A DNA stretch of 30,225 nucleotides from Actinomycetes bacterium (GCA_023460975.1 JAEWOG010000055.1:1-30225); one strand, 5' to 3'; shown: positions 13,358 to 21,490, numbered from the stretch's first letter. A program made the numbers and translations. The notes: a model not told the origin generated them from the letters alone.

Positions 13358-14221
13358 ATGACTCACCTCGACGAGCGCACCGTGCGCGTCGGAGCCCGCG
13401 ACATCCACCTCGCCACCGCCGGCCAGGCCGACCAGCGCCCCACCGTGGTGCTGCTCCACGGCGGAGGCCCAGGCGCCTCGGGCGTGGCCAACTGGCGCCG
13501 CAACATCGATGCGCTCGCGGAGCGCTTCCACCTGGTGATCCCCGACATGCCCGGCTATGGCCGCTCCAGCAAGGTGCTCGACCAGGAGGATCCCTTCGGC
13601 GATCTGGCCGCCGCGATGGGCGACCTCCTCGATGTCCTGGGGATCCCCACGGCACACCTGGTCGGCAACTCGTACGGCGGGGGCGCCGCCCTGCGCCTCG
13701 CGCTCGACCGGCCGGACCGCGTCGGGCGCATGGTCCTCAACGGGCCCGGCGGCATCGGCACCACCCGGGCCCTGCCGACCACGGGGTTGAACAAGCTGCT
13801 CGGCTACTACGGGGGTGAGGGCCCGAGCCGCGACAAGATGGCCGAGTTCATCCGCGGCTACCTCGTCGCCGACGGATCGCAGATCGCCGAGGAGGTCATC
13901 GACGGCCGCTACGCCGACTCGCTCGACCCCGAGGTCGTCGCCAACCCGCCGCTGCGGCGACCGTCCGGGCCGGGGGCCGCGAAGACGCTGCTGCGGATGG
14001 ACCTGACCCGCGACCGACGGCTGGCGCGCTGCGAGGTCCCGACGCTGGTGATCTGGGGCGTCAAGGACGCCGTCAACCGTCCTTCGGGCGGTCCTCGTCT
14101 GGCGCACACCATGCGCAACGCCGACTGCCACCTCGTCGCCAACGTGGGCCACTGGGTGCAGTGGGAGGCGCCCGAGCTGTTCAACCGGATGGCGCTGGAG
14201 TTCCTCGGGGCACAGTCGTGA
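13358..14221 (+). CDS. meta-cleavage product C-C hydrolase (MhpC/BphD/HsaD family)
   Basis: A 287-residue alpha/beta hydrolase predicted to split the vinylogous 1,5-diketone made by the extradiol enzyme. The product would be a 2-hydroxydienoate plus a carboxylic acid. The oxyanion loop HGGGPGASG is at 34-42. The nucleophile elbow GNSYGGG places Ser at 105, with the acid Asp at 237 (VKDAVNRP) and His at 265 (NVGHWVQWE). The spacing and the GNSxGGG elbow are characteristic of this subfamily rather than of esterases. GAGGAG lies 5 nt before ATG 13358. It is the first gene of a four-gene operon with GTGA overlaps and is transcribed from the operator-covered promoter. The exact substrate is unknown. 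Confidence 0.88.
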   Translation: MTHLDERTVRVGARDIHLATAGQADQRPTVVLLHGGGPGASGVANWRRNIDALAERFHLVIPDMPGYGRSSKVLDQEDPFGDLAAAMGDLLDVLGIPTAHLVGNSYGGGAALRLALDRPDRVGRMVLNGPGGIGTTRALPTTGLNKLLGYYGGEGPSRDKMAEFIRGYLVADGSQIAEEVIDGRYADSLDPEVVANPPLRRPSGPGAAKTLLRMDLTRDRRLARCEVPTLVIWGVKDAVNRPSGGPRLAHTMRNADCHLVANVGHWVQWEAPELFNRMALEFLGAQS

Positions 14222-15240
14222 CGCGTCGTACGGACCTGTTCGGCGCGGTCGGTCTCGGCTACGTCGTGGTCGAGACGCAGCGCTTCACCCAGTGGCGCCG
14301 GTTCGGCAAGGACGCGATCGGCCTGCACGTGGACGAGCTGACTCGCGACGTGACCAGGTTCCGTCTCGACGAGCACGACTGCCGGTTCCTGTTCCAGCGC
14401 GGACCTCGCGAGGACGTCACCGCGCTCGGCTGGCAGGTCGACGACCACGAGACCTTCGACGAGATCCTGCGCCGCGTCACCGCGGCCGGGGTGGCGCTCA
14501 CCGAAGGGACCGAGGAGGAGTGTGCCCTGCGCGGCGTGGAGCGCCTGTGGCGCTTCTGTGGCCCCAAGGGCATCGCCACCGAGGTCTTCACCCGCCCCGT
14601 CCTCACCAACGCCCCGCTGGTGATGCAGCAGACCGCGTTCGTGACCGGGGCCTCGGGCATGGGCCACGTCGCGATCACCTCCAAGCACCCCGAGCGCATC
14701 AACGGCTACTACGACACCGTCTTCGACGCTCGCCTGTCCGACTGGGTGGACGAGAACATCTCCGGCGCCCAGCTCAAGATCCGTTTCCTGCGCGTCAACG
14801 AACGCCACCACTCGGTCGCGGTCGCCGGCATCCGAGGCCTCGCGGCCGACCCGATCCGTACGTCCATCCAGCACCTCAACACCGAGGTCGCGGTCCTCGA
14901 CGACCTGTTGAGCGCGTACGAGCGGGTCGTCGACCACGGCTTCCGGATGCAGTGGAGCGTCGGTCAGCACACCAACGACCGGGAGTTGTCGTTCTACTGC
15001 GTGACCCCGTCCGGCTTCGAGTGGGAGTTGGGGTGGAACCCGATCGTCGTCACCCCCGAGCTGGAGGAGGCGTGGGCGCCGCAGACCTACCAGGGCATCT
15101 CGATCTGGGGTCACACCCCCATCGGGGAGAACGTCCTGACCAAGCTGGAGCAGTTCCGCCGAGCGGCGGCGTCGCTGCGCCGTGACGAGGAGATCCCGAT
15201 GGCCCTCACGAAGGCGGCCCTGACGAAGGCGGCCTGGTGA
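14218..15240 (+). CDS. Type I extradiol ring-cleavage dioxygenase (VOC fold)
   Basis: A 340-residue, two-domain BphC/HsaC-like enzyme that opens a catechol next to the diol using Fe(II) and O2. The N-terminal VOC module (about 1-135) is degenerate; the C-terminal one is catalytic. Metal ligands appear as His150 (GMGHVAI), His219 (IQHLNTEV) and Glu270 (GFEWELGW). Second-sphere residues are His198 (ERHHSVA), His251 (QHTNDRELSFY) and Tyr260. The His251-Tyr260-Glu270 spacing equals that of BphC. Start GTG 14218 overlaps the hydrolase stop (GTGA), replacing a longer upstream frame. The C-terminus carries a small duplicated TKAAL-TKAAW tail. Confidence 0.88.
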   Translation: MTRRTDLFGAVGLGYVVVETQRFTQWRRFGKDAIGLHVDELTRDVTRFRLDEHDCRFLFQRGPREDVTALGWQVDDHETFDEILRRVTAAGVALTEGTEEECALRGVERLWRFCGPKGIATEVFTRPVLTNAPLVMQQTAFVTGASGMGHVAITSKHPERINGYYDTVFDARLSDWVDENISGAQLKIRFLRVNERHHSVAVAGIRGLAADPIRTSIQHLNTEVAVLDDLLSAYERVVDHGFRMQWSVGQHTNDRELSFYCVTPSGFEWELGWNPIVVTPELEEAWAPQTYQGISIWGHTPIGENVLTKLEQFRRAAASLRRDEEIPMALTKAALTKAAW

Positions 15241-17000
15241 GCACCGCGGGGGCGTACGACTACGACGTCTGCGTGGTCGGGATGGGCCCGACCGGGATGA
15301 CGCTGGCGCACCTGCTGGGCATGTACGGCGTGCGGGTGCTGCTGCTGGAGCGCGAGCCCGAGTTCTACGGCATGGCCCGTGCGGTGTTCACCGACGACGA
15401 GTGCCTGCGGATCATGCAGCGCGCCGGCCTCGCCGACGAACTGCATGCCGACATGCTGGCCGACCTGCCCGTGCAGTGGGTGGCGGCCGACGGGTCGGTC
15501 CTGGGGCAGTTCGCGGACTCGGCTCGCGACCACGGCTGGCCGAGTGCCAACTTCCTCTACCAGCCGGCGTACGAGTCCACGCTGGAGAAGCGACTGGCCG
15601 AGCGGGAGACCGTGACCGTGCGCAGGGGGCGCGCGGTGGTCTCCTTCGCCCAGGACGCCGATGGAGTCACCGTCGAGCACGTCGGGTGCACCGGCGCCGG
15701 GTACGGCCGCGACGAGCCGTCGCTGGAGGCGGGCAGCGAGGAGTCGGTGCGGGTGCGCTGGCTGGTCGGCGCCGACGGTGGCCGCAGCGTCGTACGCACG
15801 CAGCTCGGCATCGAGATGGCCGGGCGTTCGTTCCCGCAGCGGTGGCTGGTGATCGACCTGCACGCCCGGGCGGGGCGGACCCCGTTTGCTCACCTGCCCT
15901 ACTTCGACTTCGTGTGCGACCCCGACCTGCCGACGGTGAGCTGCCCCCAGCCCGGAGGGCGGCACCGGTTTGAGTTCATGCTCCACGACGACGACTCCAC
16001 CGAGGACTTCTCCACCCGCGAGGTGGCGGAGGACCTGATGGCGCGCTACGTCGACGTCGAGGACGTGGTGGTCGACCGACAGCTCGTCTACACCTTCAAC
16101 GCGCTGCTCGCCGAGCGCTGGCGCGAGGGCCGGGTGCTGCTGGCCGGGGACGCCGCCCACATGTCGCCGCAGTTCATCGGCCAGGGCATGAACGGCGGCC
16201 TGCGGGACGCCGACAACCTCGCCTGGAAGCTCGCCGACGTCGTGCTGCGCGGGGCCGATCCGGCGCTGCTGGACTCCTACGAGGCAGAGCGCCGCCCGCA
16301 CATCGCGGCGATGATCAACCTCTCGGTGTTCAACAAGGACGTGGTCTCCCTGGCCAGTCCGGCGCTGCAGCGGCTGCGCACGGCAGGCATGTGGGCCAGC
16401 GCCCATGTCCCCGGCCTCAAGGGGTACGTGAGGCGGGCCAAGATGCTGCCGGAGCCCCGTCTGCGCTCCGGCTCCTACGTGGGCCTGGCCCGTCGGGCCG
16501 GCGGCCTGCGCGGCGAGGAGGGGGCCTTGATGCCCCAGTTCGCCGTACGCCGTCTGGACGGCACCTGGGTGCGACTCGACGACGAGGTCGGCGCCGGCTG
16601 GGTCGTGCTCGGCATCGGCGTGGACCCGCGTCCTGGCGCCGACGCCGACCTGTGGGAGTCGCTGGGGGCGACGTACGCCTGCCTGCACCCGGCCGGGTCG
16701 CGGCCCTCCGGACGCCGCGCCGAGCGCAGCAACCCCGCCGACTCGGTTGCCGACCTGGTCGCCGTCGAGGCCATCGACGAGGCTGCGACCAGGTGGCTCT
16801 CCCGCGCCGGGGCGGGCCTCGGGTCCGTCGTCGTGCTGCGCCCGGACAAGTTCGTCCTCGCCGTCACCGGGGCCGGCGACCTCGCGACCGCGGAGTCGTA
16901 CGTGCGCGCCCACGTCCTGGGCGGGCAGCCCGCGGTCGACCTCGCGGTGGCGCGACGGCCGTCGCTGCTCGCGCGGGTCAACGCGAGGGCCGTGCGGTGA
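15237..17000 (+). CDS. FAD-dependent aromatic hydroxylase (MhpA family)
   Basis: A 587-residue class A flavoprotein monooxygenase that adds a hydroxyl ortho to a phenol using NAD(P)H and O2, producing the catechol for ring cleavage. The FAD dinucleotide motif GMGPTG is at 15-20. The DG motif WLVGADGGRSVVR is at 175-187, and the GD motif with the MhpA-type extension GDAAHMSPQFIGQGMNGG is at 304-321. The C-terminal ~170 residues form the thioredoxin-like domain common in this family. The length fits the 3-(3-hydroxyphenyl)propionate hydroxylase group (about 550-600). Start GTG 15237 overlaps the dioxygenase stop. The substrate side chain cannot be read from the sequence. Confidence 0.87.
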   Translation: MSTAGAYDYDVCVVGMGPTGMTLAHLLGMYGVRVLLLEREPEFYGMARAVFTDDECLRIMQRAGLADELHADMLADLPVQWVAADGSVLGQFADSARDHGWPSANFLYQPAYESTLEKRLAERETVTVRRGRAVVSFAQDADGVTVEHVGCTGAGYGRDEPSLEAGSEESVRVRWLVGADGGRSVVRTQLGIEMAGRSFPQRWLVIDLHARAGRTPFAHLPYFDFVCDPDLPTVSCPQPGGRHRFEFMLHDDDSTEDFSTREVAEDLMARYVDVEDVVVDRQLVYTFNALLAERWREGRVLLAGDAAHMSPQFIGQGMNGGLRDADNLAWKLADVVLRGADPALLDSYEAERRPHIAAMINLSVFNKDVVSLASPALQRLRTAGMWASAHVPGLKGYVRRAKMLPEPRLRSGSYVGLARRAGGLRGEEGALMPQFAVRRLDGTWVRLDDEVGAGWVVLGIGVDPRPGADADLWESLGATYACLHPAGSRPSGRRAERSNPADSVADLVAVEAIDEAATRWLSRAGAGLGSVVVLRPDKFVLAVTGAGDLATAESYVRAHVLGGQPAVDLAVARRPSLLARVNARAVR

Positions 17001-17977
17001 GCGGGCGGATCGACGTGCACCACCACGTGGTGCCGCCGGACTACGCGCGACTGCTGCGCGACAAGGGCATCCAGCCGGGCGGCATCCCGCTGCCGACCTG
17101 GGCGATGCCCGCCGCGTCGAAGGTGATGGCGGCCAACGGGGTGGCGACGGCGATCCTGTCGGTCTCCACTCCGGGGGTGTGGTTCGGGGAGGTGGCCGAG
17201 GCGCGGCTGTGGGCCAGGCGGGTCAACGAGCACGCGGCGGAGATCGTCGAGCGGCAGCCGACGCGGTTCGGCTTCTTCGCGACGCTGACGCTGCCCGACG
17301 TGGACGGCGCGATCGCTGAGGCCACGTACGCCCTCGACGTCCTCGGGGCGGACGGCATCGTGCTGCTGGCCAACAACGCGGGGACCTACCTCGGCGATGT
17401 GGCCTTCGAGCGACTGCTGGCCTTCCTCGACGAGCGCGCGGCGGTGGTCTTCGTCCACCCCGGCGAGCTGCCCGGGGAGCCGGTGCCGGGCATCCCGAGC
17501 TTTGCCGCCGACTTCCTGCTCGACACCACCCGCACCGCCACGAGCCTGATCCTGTCGGGGGCGCTGGAACGCTACGCACGGATCCGGTGGATCCTGGCGC
17601 ACGCGGGCGGCTTCGTGCCGTACGTGGCCCACCGGCTGCTGCTCGCCCAGCTCCGCGAGACCCCGAAGTGGCGGCTGCTGCCGATGGCGCTGCGCCGGGA
17701 GAAGGTGGTCGAGGCGCGGATGAAGGTCTATGAGCGGTTCTACTACGACGTCGCCCTGTCCTCGACGCCCACGACCTTCCCGACGCTGCTGCAGGTGGCT
17801 GGCGAGGACCGCATCCTGTACGGCTCGGACTACCCGTTCGCACCCGCGATGGCGGTGAAGTACATGGCCCAGGAGTACGCCTCGGTCGATCTCCCCTCGC
17901 GGGTGCGGGCCAAGGTGGACCGCCGCAACGCGGAGACGCTCTTCCCTCGGCTCGCTGCTGGTTCCGGCGTCTCCTGA
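16997..17977 (+). CDS. ACMSD-like amidohydrolase, probable nonoxidative decarboxylase
   Basis: A 326-residue amidohydrolase-2 TIM barrel. Metal-site residues are His8 and His10 (DVHHH), His154 (FVHPGE), His202 (LAHAGGF) and Asp278 (LYGSDYPF), the set found in ACMSD and resorcylate/6-methylsalicylate decarboxylases. Enzymes of this family remove CO2 from an aromatic acid or a ring-opened semialdehyde; some members are hydrolases. Start GTG 16997 overlaps the hydroxylase stop (GTGA), so it is the fourth enzyme of the operon. A longer frame reaching back to 16391 is a shadow of the hydroxylase. Its position suggests it handles a carboxylated substrate either before hydroxylation or after ring opening; which one is not shown. 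Confidence 0.83.
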   Translation: MSGRIDVHHHVVPPDYARLLRDKGIQPGGIPLPTWAMPAASKVMAANGVATAILSVSTPGVWFGEVAEARLWARRVNEHAAEIVERQPTRFGFFATLTLPDVDGAIAEATYALDVLGADGIVLLANNAGTYLGDVAFERLLAFLDERAAVVFVHPGELPGEPVPGIPSFAADFLLDTTRTATSLILSGALERYARIRWILAHAGGFVPYVAHRLLLAQLRETPKWRLLPMALRREKVVEARMKVYERFYYDVALSSTPTTFPTLLQVAGEDRILYGSDYPFAPAMAVKYMAQEYASVDLPSRVRAKVDRRNAETLFPRLAAGSGVS

Positions 17978-18033
17978 GTCGTGAGAGGGGGCGCAACGCG
18001 CGCCCACGGGCCCTCAGGGAGGACACTGGTGCC

Positions 18034-19776
18034 GTGGACAACGACGTGACCCCAGTGGAGAGCACCGTTCCCGAGGACGTTTCGCACGCCTGGCTGGCGC
18101 ACTACCCGCCGTCGGTGCGCGGGCGGGTGGACATCCCCGACGAGCCGATCACGGCGGGGCTGGTCCGCGCGGCCGAGCGGTGGCCGGACCGGGTGGCCGT
18201 CGACTTCCTGGGGGCCACCACGACGTACGCCGCCCTGGACGAGCGCATCCGTCGCACGATGACGGCGCTGGTCGGCCTCGGTGTGCGGGCCGGCGACCGT
18301 GTCGCCCTCGCGTTGCCCAACTGCACCTCGCACGTCGTCGCCTTCCACGCCGTGCTTCGTCTGGGCGGCGTCGTCGTCGAGCTGAACCCGACGTACACGC
18401 CGGCCGAGACCGCCCACCTGCTCGCCGACAGCGGCGCCACGACCGTGCTCGCCTGGCGGCACGGCATCGCGGACGTGCTGGCCGCCCAGGACGCGGACGT
18501 ACCCCGTACGGTCGTCGCGGTCGACGTGGCCAAGGACCTGCCCGCGCTGTCGCGGGTGGCCCTGCGCCTCCCGGTCGCCAAGGCGCGCGAGAAGCGGGCC
18601 GCACTGGATGGCCCGGTGCCGTCCGAGGTGCCGGACCTGCACCGCCTCACGGCGGCGAGCGAGCCGAGCCAGGTCGCACCGGTGGGCCGTGGCGGGGATC
18701 TTGCCCTGCTCCAGTACACGGGTGGGACCACCGGAACGCCGAAGGCCGCGCGGCTGCTGCACCGCAACCTCGTCGCCAACGTCGTGCACGGCCAGGAGTG
18801 GGCGCGCTTCAGCGAGGGCGAGGAGACGGTCTTCGGGGTGCTGCCGTTCTTCCACGCCTTCGGCCTCACCTTCTGTCTGACCCTGCCGGGCCACATCGGG
18901 GCGACTCTCGTGGCGTTCCCGAACTTCGACCCGGACGCCGTGGTGGCCGCCCAGTCCCGCCGCCCGGCGACGTTCCTGGCCGGGGTCGCGCCGATGTACG
19001 ACCGCATCGTCGACGCCCTCGAGCGCGCCAAGAAGCCGCCCGTCGGCGGCCTGTCCTCGATCCGTCTCGGTTTTGCGGGCGCGATGCCGATCGCGCGGCA
19101 CACCCAGGAACGTTGGGAGGCCGCCACCGGCGGGCTCCTGATCGAGGGGTACGGCATGACCGAGTGCGCTCCGATCGCGCTGGGCAACCCGGTCTCCCAG
19201 GCCCGTCGGCCCGGCACGCTGGGGGTCCCGTTCCCGAACACTGAGATGCGGGTCGTCGATCAGGATGACCCGCACAGCGTGGCGGTGCTGGCCGAGGACG
19301 GCAGCGTGCGCGGCGAGCTGCTCGTGCGGGGACCGCAGGTCTTCGACGGCTACTGGAACCGGCCCGAGGAGACCGCGACGCAGATCCTGGACGAGGGGTG
19401 GATGCGCACCGGCGACGTCGTCCGCGTCGACCCTGACGGGTGGGTGACGTTGGTGGACCGCGTCAAGGAGATGATCATCGTCGGGGGTTTCAAGGTCTAT
19501 CCCTCCCAGGTCGAGGACCATCTGCGCACCATGCCGGGCGTGGCTGACGTGGCCGTGGTCGGGCTTCCCGACGGGGACGGGGAGCAGGTGGTGGCGGCGC
19601 TCGTGCTCGAGAAGGGCGTCACTGCTCCCACGCTGAGTCAGGTGCGTGCCCATGCCGAGGAGCGCCTTCCGCGCTATGCATTGCCGCGTCGGATTGCCGT
19701 GGTCAAGGACCTTCCGCGTTCCCAGATCGGCAAGGTGCTGCGTCGCGTCGTACGCGAACAAATGCTCGCGAAGTGA
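18034..19776 (+). CDS. Acyl-CoA ligase (FadD-like, AMP-forming)
   Basis: A 580-residue adenylate-forming enzyme that activates a carboxylic acid with ATP and CoA. Motif A3 LLQYTGGTTGTPKAA is at 225-239. The EGYGMTECAP (A5), TGDVVRVDPDGWVTLVDRVKE (A7/A8) and RSQIGKVLRR (A10 catalytic Lys) motifs are all intact, so it should be active. Start GTG 18034 follows AGGGAGG by 11 nt, a slightly long spacing. It begins 56 bp after the amidohydrolase and may be co-transcribed. It could activate the aromatic acid itself, a side-chain acid released by the hydrolase, or an unrelated fatty acid. Confidence 0.87.
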   Translation: MDNDVTPVESTVPEDVSHAWLAHYPPSVRGRVDIPDEPITAGLVRAAERWPDRVAVDFLGATTTYAALDERIRRTMTALVGLGVRAGDRVALALPNCTSHVVAFHAVLRLGGVVVELNPTYTPAETAHLLADSGATTVLAWRHGIADVLAAQDADVPRTVVAVDVAKDLPALSRVALRLPVAKAREKRAALDGPVPSEVPDLHRLTAASEPSQVAPVGRGGDLALLQYTGGTTGTPKAARLLHRNLVANVVHGQEWARFSEGEETVFGVLPFFHAFGLTFCLTLPGHIGATLVAFPNFDPDAVVAAQSRRPATFLAGVAPMYDRIVDALERAKKPPVGGLSSIRLGFAGAMPIARHTQERWEAATGGLLIEGYGMTECAPIALGNPVSQARRPGTLGVPFPNTEMRVVDQDDPHSVAVLAEDGSVRGELLVRGPQVFDGYWNRPEETATQILDEGWMRTGDVVRVDPDGWVTLVDRVKEMIIVGGFKVYPSQVEDHLRTMPGVADVAVVGLPDGDGEQVVAALVLEKGVTAPTLSQVRAHAEERLPRYALPRRIAVVKDLPRSQIGKVLRRVVREQMLAK

Positions 19777-19817
19777 CGCCGAAAGGGCCTCGGAGGGCCT
19801 CTGCGCGACACGCAAAG

Positions 19818-19834
19818 TTCACACAGTATGTGAA
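19818..19834. promoter_or_regulatory. Inverted repeat TTCACA-N5-TGTGAA upstream of the cold-shock gene
   Basis: A perfect 6-bp arm dyad (19818-19823 and 19829-19834). It lies about 40 bp upstream of the likely -10 box and could be an activator or repressor site. The arms point the opposite way to the CRP/GlxR consensus (TGTGA...TCACA). Confidence 0.4.
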
Positions 19835-19852
19835 ATTGGTGCTCGGAGATGG

Positions 19853-19880
19853 TTTTCATTCCGTCTGCCGTTGGTAGGGT
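19853..19880 (+). promoter_or_regulatory. Probable promoter of the cold-shock gene
   Basis: TTTTCA (19853-19858) and TAGGGT (19875-19880) are 16 bp apart. The transcript would have a leader of about 165 nt before ATG 20052, as in many cspA genes. Confidence 0.4.
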
Positions 19881-19886
19881 CACCAG

Positions 19887-20051
19887 CGCAGCAGGTGCAC
19901 ATCCAGCAGGTCGACGCCAGCGGAGGTTTGTGATCCAACGGCGTTTCACTTCGTGGGGCTACCACTCACGCGAGTCGGAGCGACGTGTCACCGCATCTGG
20001 TGTGGGCCGTCGAAGTGACGGCTCTCGCCCCGACAAAGGAGAATCGAGCAA
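19887..20051 (+). other. Long 5' leader of the cold-shock mRNA
   Basis: About 165 nt with no convincing reading frame. Long structured leaders are typical of cold-shock genes, where they affect mRNA stability and translation with temperature. AAAGGAG (20036-20042) near its end is the ribosome-binding site. Confidence 0.4.
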
Positions 20052-20255
20052 ATGGCTCAGGGCACCGTGAAGTGGTTCAACGCCGAGAAGGGCTTCGGCT
20101 TCATTGCGCAGGAGGACGGCGGTGACGACGTGTTCGTTCACTTCTCCGCGATCCAGACCAATGGCTACAAGTCCCTCGACGAGAACCAGAAGGTCGAGTT
20201 CGACGTCACCCAGGGTCCGAAGGGTCCCCAGGCGGAGAACGTTCGCCCGCTCTGA
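20052..20255 (+). CDS. Cold-shock protein (CspA family)
   Basis: A 67-residue single cold-shock domain that binds single-stranded RNA/DNA and acts as an RNA chaperone. The start GTVKWFNAEKGFGFI contains RNP1 (KGFGFI) and DVFVHFSAI is RNP2. The C-terminal half KVEFDVTQGPKGPQAENV is canonical. AAAGGAG lies 9 nt before the ATG. It has its own promoter and leader and is followed by two hairpins, so it is monocistronic. Confidence 0.96.
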   Translation: MAQGTVKWFNAEKGFGFIAQEDGGDDVFVHFSAIQTNGYKSLDENQKVEFDVTQGPKGPQAENVRPL

Positions 20256-20293
20256 TAGCGGCCGGCTGGACTGACGTCCAGACTTCGTGCGTC

Positions 20294-20317
20294 GGGCCCC
20301 ACCCTCGGGTGGGGCCC
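20294..20317 (+). terminator. Hairpin terminator after the cold-shock gene
   Basis: GGGCCCCACC pairs with GGTGGGGCCC around a tight CTCG loop. The hairpin is bracketed by two copies of TTCGTGCGTC (20284-20293 and 20318-20327). Confidence 0.7.
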
Positions 20318-20335
20318 TTCGTGCGTCTCGGGGGC

Positions 20336-20375
20336 CCACGTGGACCACCTGTCTGCCCCACGTGGATCATTTTTT
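20336..20375 (+). terminator. Second hairpin with T-run (or paired CCACGTGG sites)
   Basis: CCACGTGG at 20336-20343 and again at 20358-20365 can pair as an 8-bp stem with a 14-nt loop, followed by ATCATTTTTT. This gives a classic intrinsic terminator shape, rare in this GC-rich window. The same bases also form two palindromic CACGTG boxes exactly 22 bp apart, so a protein-binding role is possible. Confidence 0.5.
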
Positions 20376-20442
20376 CGCAATTCATGTTTGAACCGCTTTG
20401 GGAGCGGGCACGCTTAATCGTCAGGTCCAAAGGAGGTGTCGC

Positions 20443-20619
20443 GTGTACGACCAGTTCGACGTGACCCTGGAGGACGGGGACCTACTGGGCGAGGTGGAGT
20501 TGACCACCACGCTGATCATCGCTGCGAGCGAGTCTGACGAGCACCTGTCGCAGGAGCAGATCGACCGCATCCTCGGCGTCACGCCGATCCGCCCACGCCC
20601 GCCCGCCGACGAGGTGTGA
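20443..20619 (+). CDS. 58-residue acidic protein of unknown function
   Basis: The start GTG 20443 is supported by a near-perfect AAAGGAGGT 6 nt upstream, the strongest ribosome-binding site in the window. The protein begins VYDQFDVTLEDGDLLGEVEL. It continues with a short hydrophobic strand (TTTLIIAAS), an acidic helix (SDEHLSQEQIDRILGV) and a proline-rich tail (TPIRPRPPADEV). I do not recognise a named family. It ends 10 bp before the mutT1-type gene and is probably co-transcribed with it. The size and lack of membrane segment suggest a soluble adaptor or regulatory peptide; this is a guess. Confidence 0.65.
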   Translation: MYDQFDVTLEDGDLLGEVELTTTLIIAASESDEHLSQEQIDRILGVTPIRPRPPADEV

Positions 20620-20629
20620 GACTGGGGCC

Positions 20630-21490
20630 ATGGAGCCCCGCGACCTGCTCGCCGCCGGTGCTGTCGTCGTACGCGACCGTGGACGCCAGGTCCTCGTGGT
20701 GCACCGTCCCAAGTACGACGACTGGTCCTTCCCGAAGGGCAAGCTCGACCCCGGTGAGCACCTGACGACCGCGGCCGTACGCGAGGTCGAGGAGGAGTCA
20801 GGGGTCCGCATCCGGCTCGGGCGTCCTCTCCCTGAGCAGCGTTACGGCATCGGCAACGGCCGGATGAAGGTCGTCCACTACTGGGTGGGGCACCCGGTCT
20901 CAGGCGAGGACGTGGAGAACTACTCCCCGAACGCCGAGGTCGACGAGGTGCGCTGGGTCGGCTGGCACGAGGCATCCCAGCTGCTCAGCTATCGGCGTGA
21001 TCGGCACATCCTCGCGGCCGCCGAACCCCACGCCGTCGCGACCTCCACCCTCGTCGTGCTGCGGCACGGCAAGGCCGTGCCGCGCAAGGAGCACACCGGC
21101 GACGACCGAGCCCGCGCCCTTCAGGCTGAGGGCGTCGAGCAGGCGCACGCCGTCGTCGAGCTGCTCAGCGCGTACGGCGTGACCCGGGTGCACAGCTCGA
21201 CGTCGACCCGCTGCCTGGACACCGTGCTGCCGTACGTCCACGCACACGGGCTCGGGCTCAAGGCACACGACTACCTCTCCGAGGAGGGCGAGGACGCCGA
21301 ACGCATCGCGGCGCTCGTGACCACCCTCGCCAAGCCGGAGCGTTCGAGCGTGCTGTGCAGCCACCGCCCGGTGATCCCCGCGGTCCTCGACGCGCTCGAG
21401 GTGAGCGACGTACGCCTGACGCCGGGCGGCTGCCTCATCCTGCACCTCGACGGGGGCTCCGTGGTCTCGGCCGAGCAGTACGTCTCCTGA
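20630..21490 (+). CDS. mutT1: Nudix hydrolase fused to histidine phosphatase (MutT1 type)
   Basis: A 286-residue two-domain enzyme. The Nudix domain (1-135) has the box GKLDPGEHLTTAAVREVEEESG, matching GX5EX7REUXEEXG. The C-terminal domain (about 140-286) is a histidine phosphatase with LRHGKA, STSTRCLDT and the second catalytic His in CSHRPV. This architecture matches mycobacterial MutT1 (Rv2985), which sanitises 8-oxo-(d)GTP and cleaves diadenosine polyphosphates. Both active sites look complete. In mycobacteria mutT1 lies beside ppk1; here it precedes the pst operon, again a phosphate setting. It begins 10 bp after the small acidic protein gene. Confidence 0.9.
   Translation: MEPRDLLAAGAVVVRDRGRQVLVVHRPKYDDWSFPKGKLDPGEHLTTAAVREVEEESGVRIRLGRPLPEQRYGIGNGRMKVVHYWVGHPVSGEDVENYSPNAEVDEVRWVGWHEASQLLSYRRDRHILAAAEPHAVATSTLVVLRHGKAVPRKEHTGDDRARALQAEGVEQAHAVVELLSAYGVTRVHSSTSTRCLDTVLPYVHAHGLGLKAHDYLSEEGEDAERIAALVTTLAKPERSSVLCSHRPVIPAVLDALEVSDVRLTPGGCLILHLDGGSVVSAEQYVS

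Noticed and set aside
17830..19815. Long minus-strand open frame opposite the acyl-CoA ligase
   Set aside because: No domain is visible; the plus strand has all adenylation motifs intact.
20335..20369. Paired CACGTG boxes as a certain operator
   Set aside because: The following T6 tract makes an intrinsic terminator equally or more likely, so it is listed as a terminator with an open alternative.
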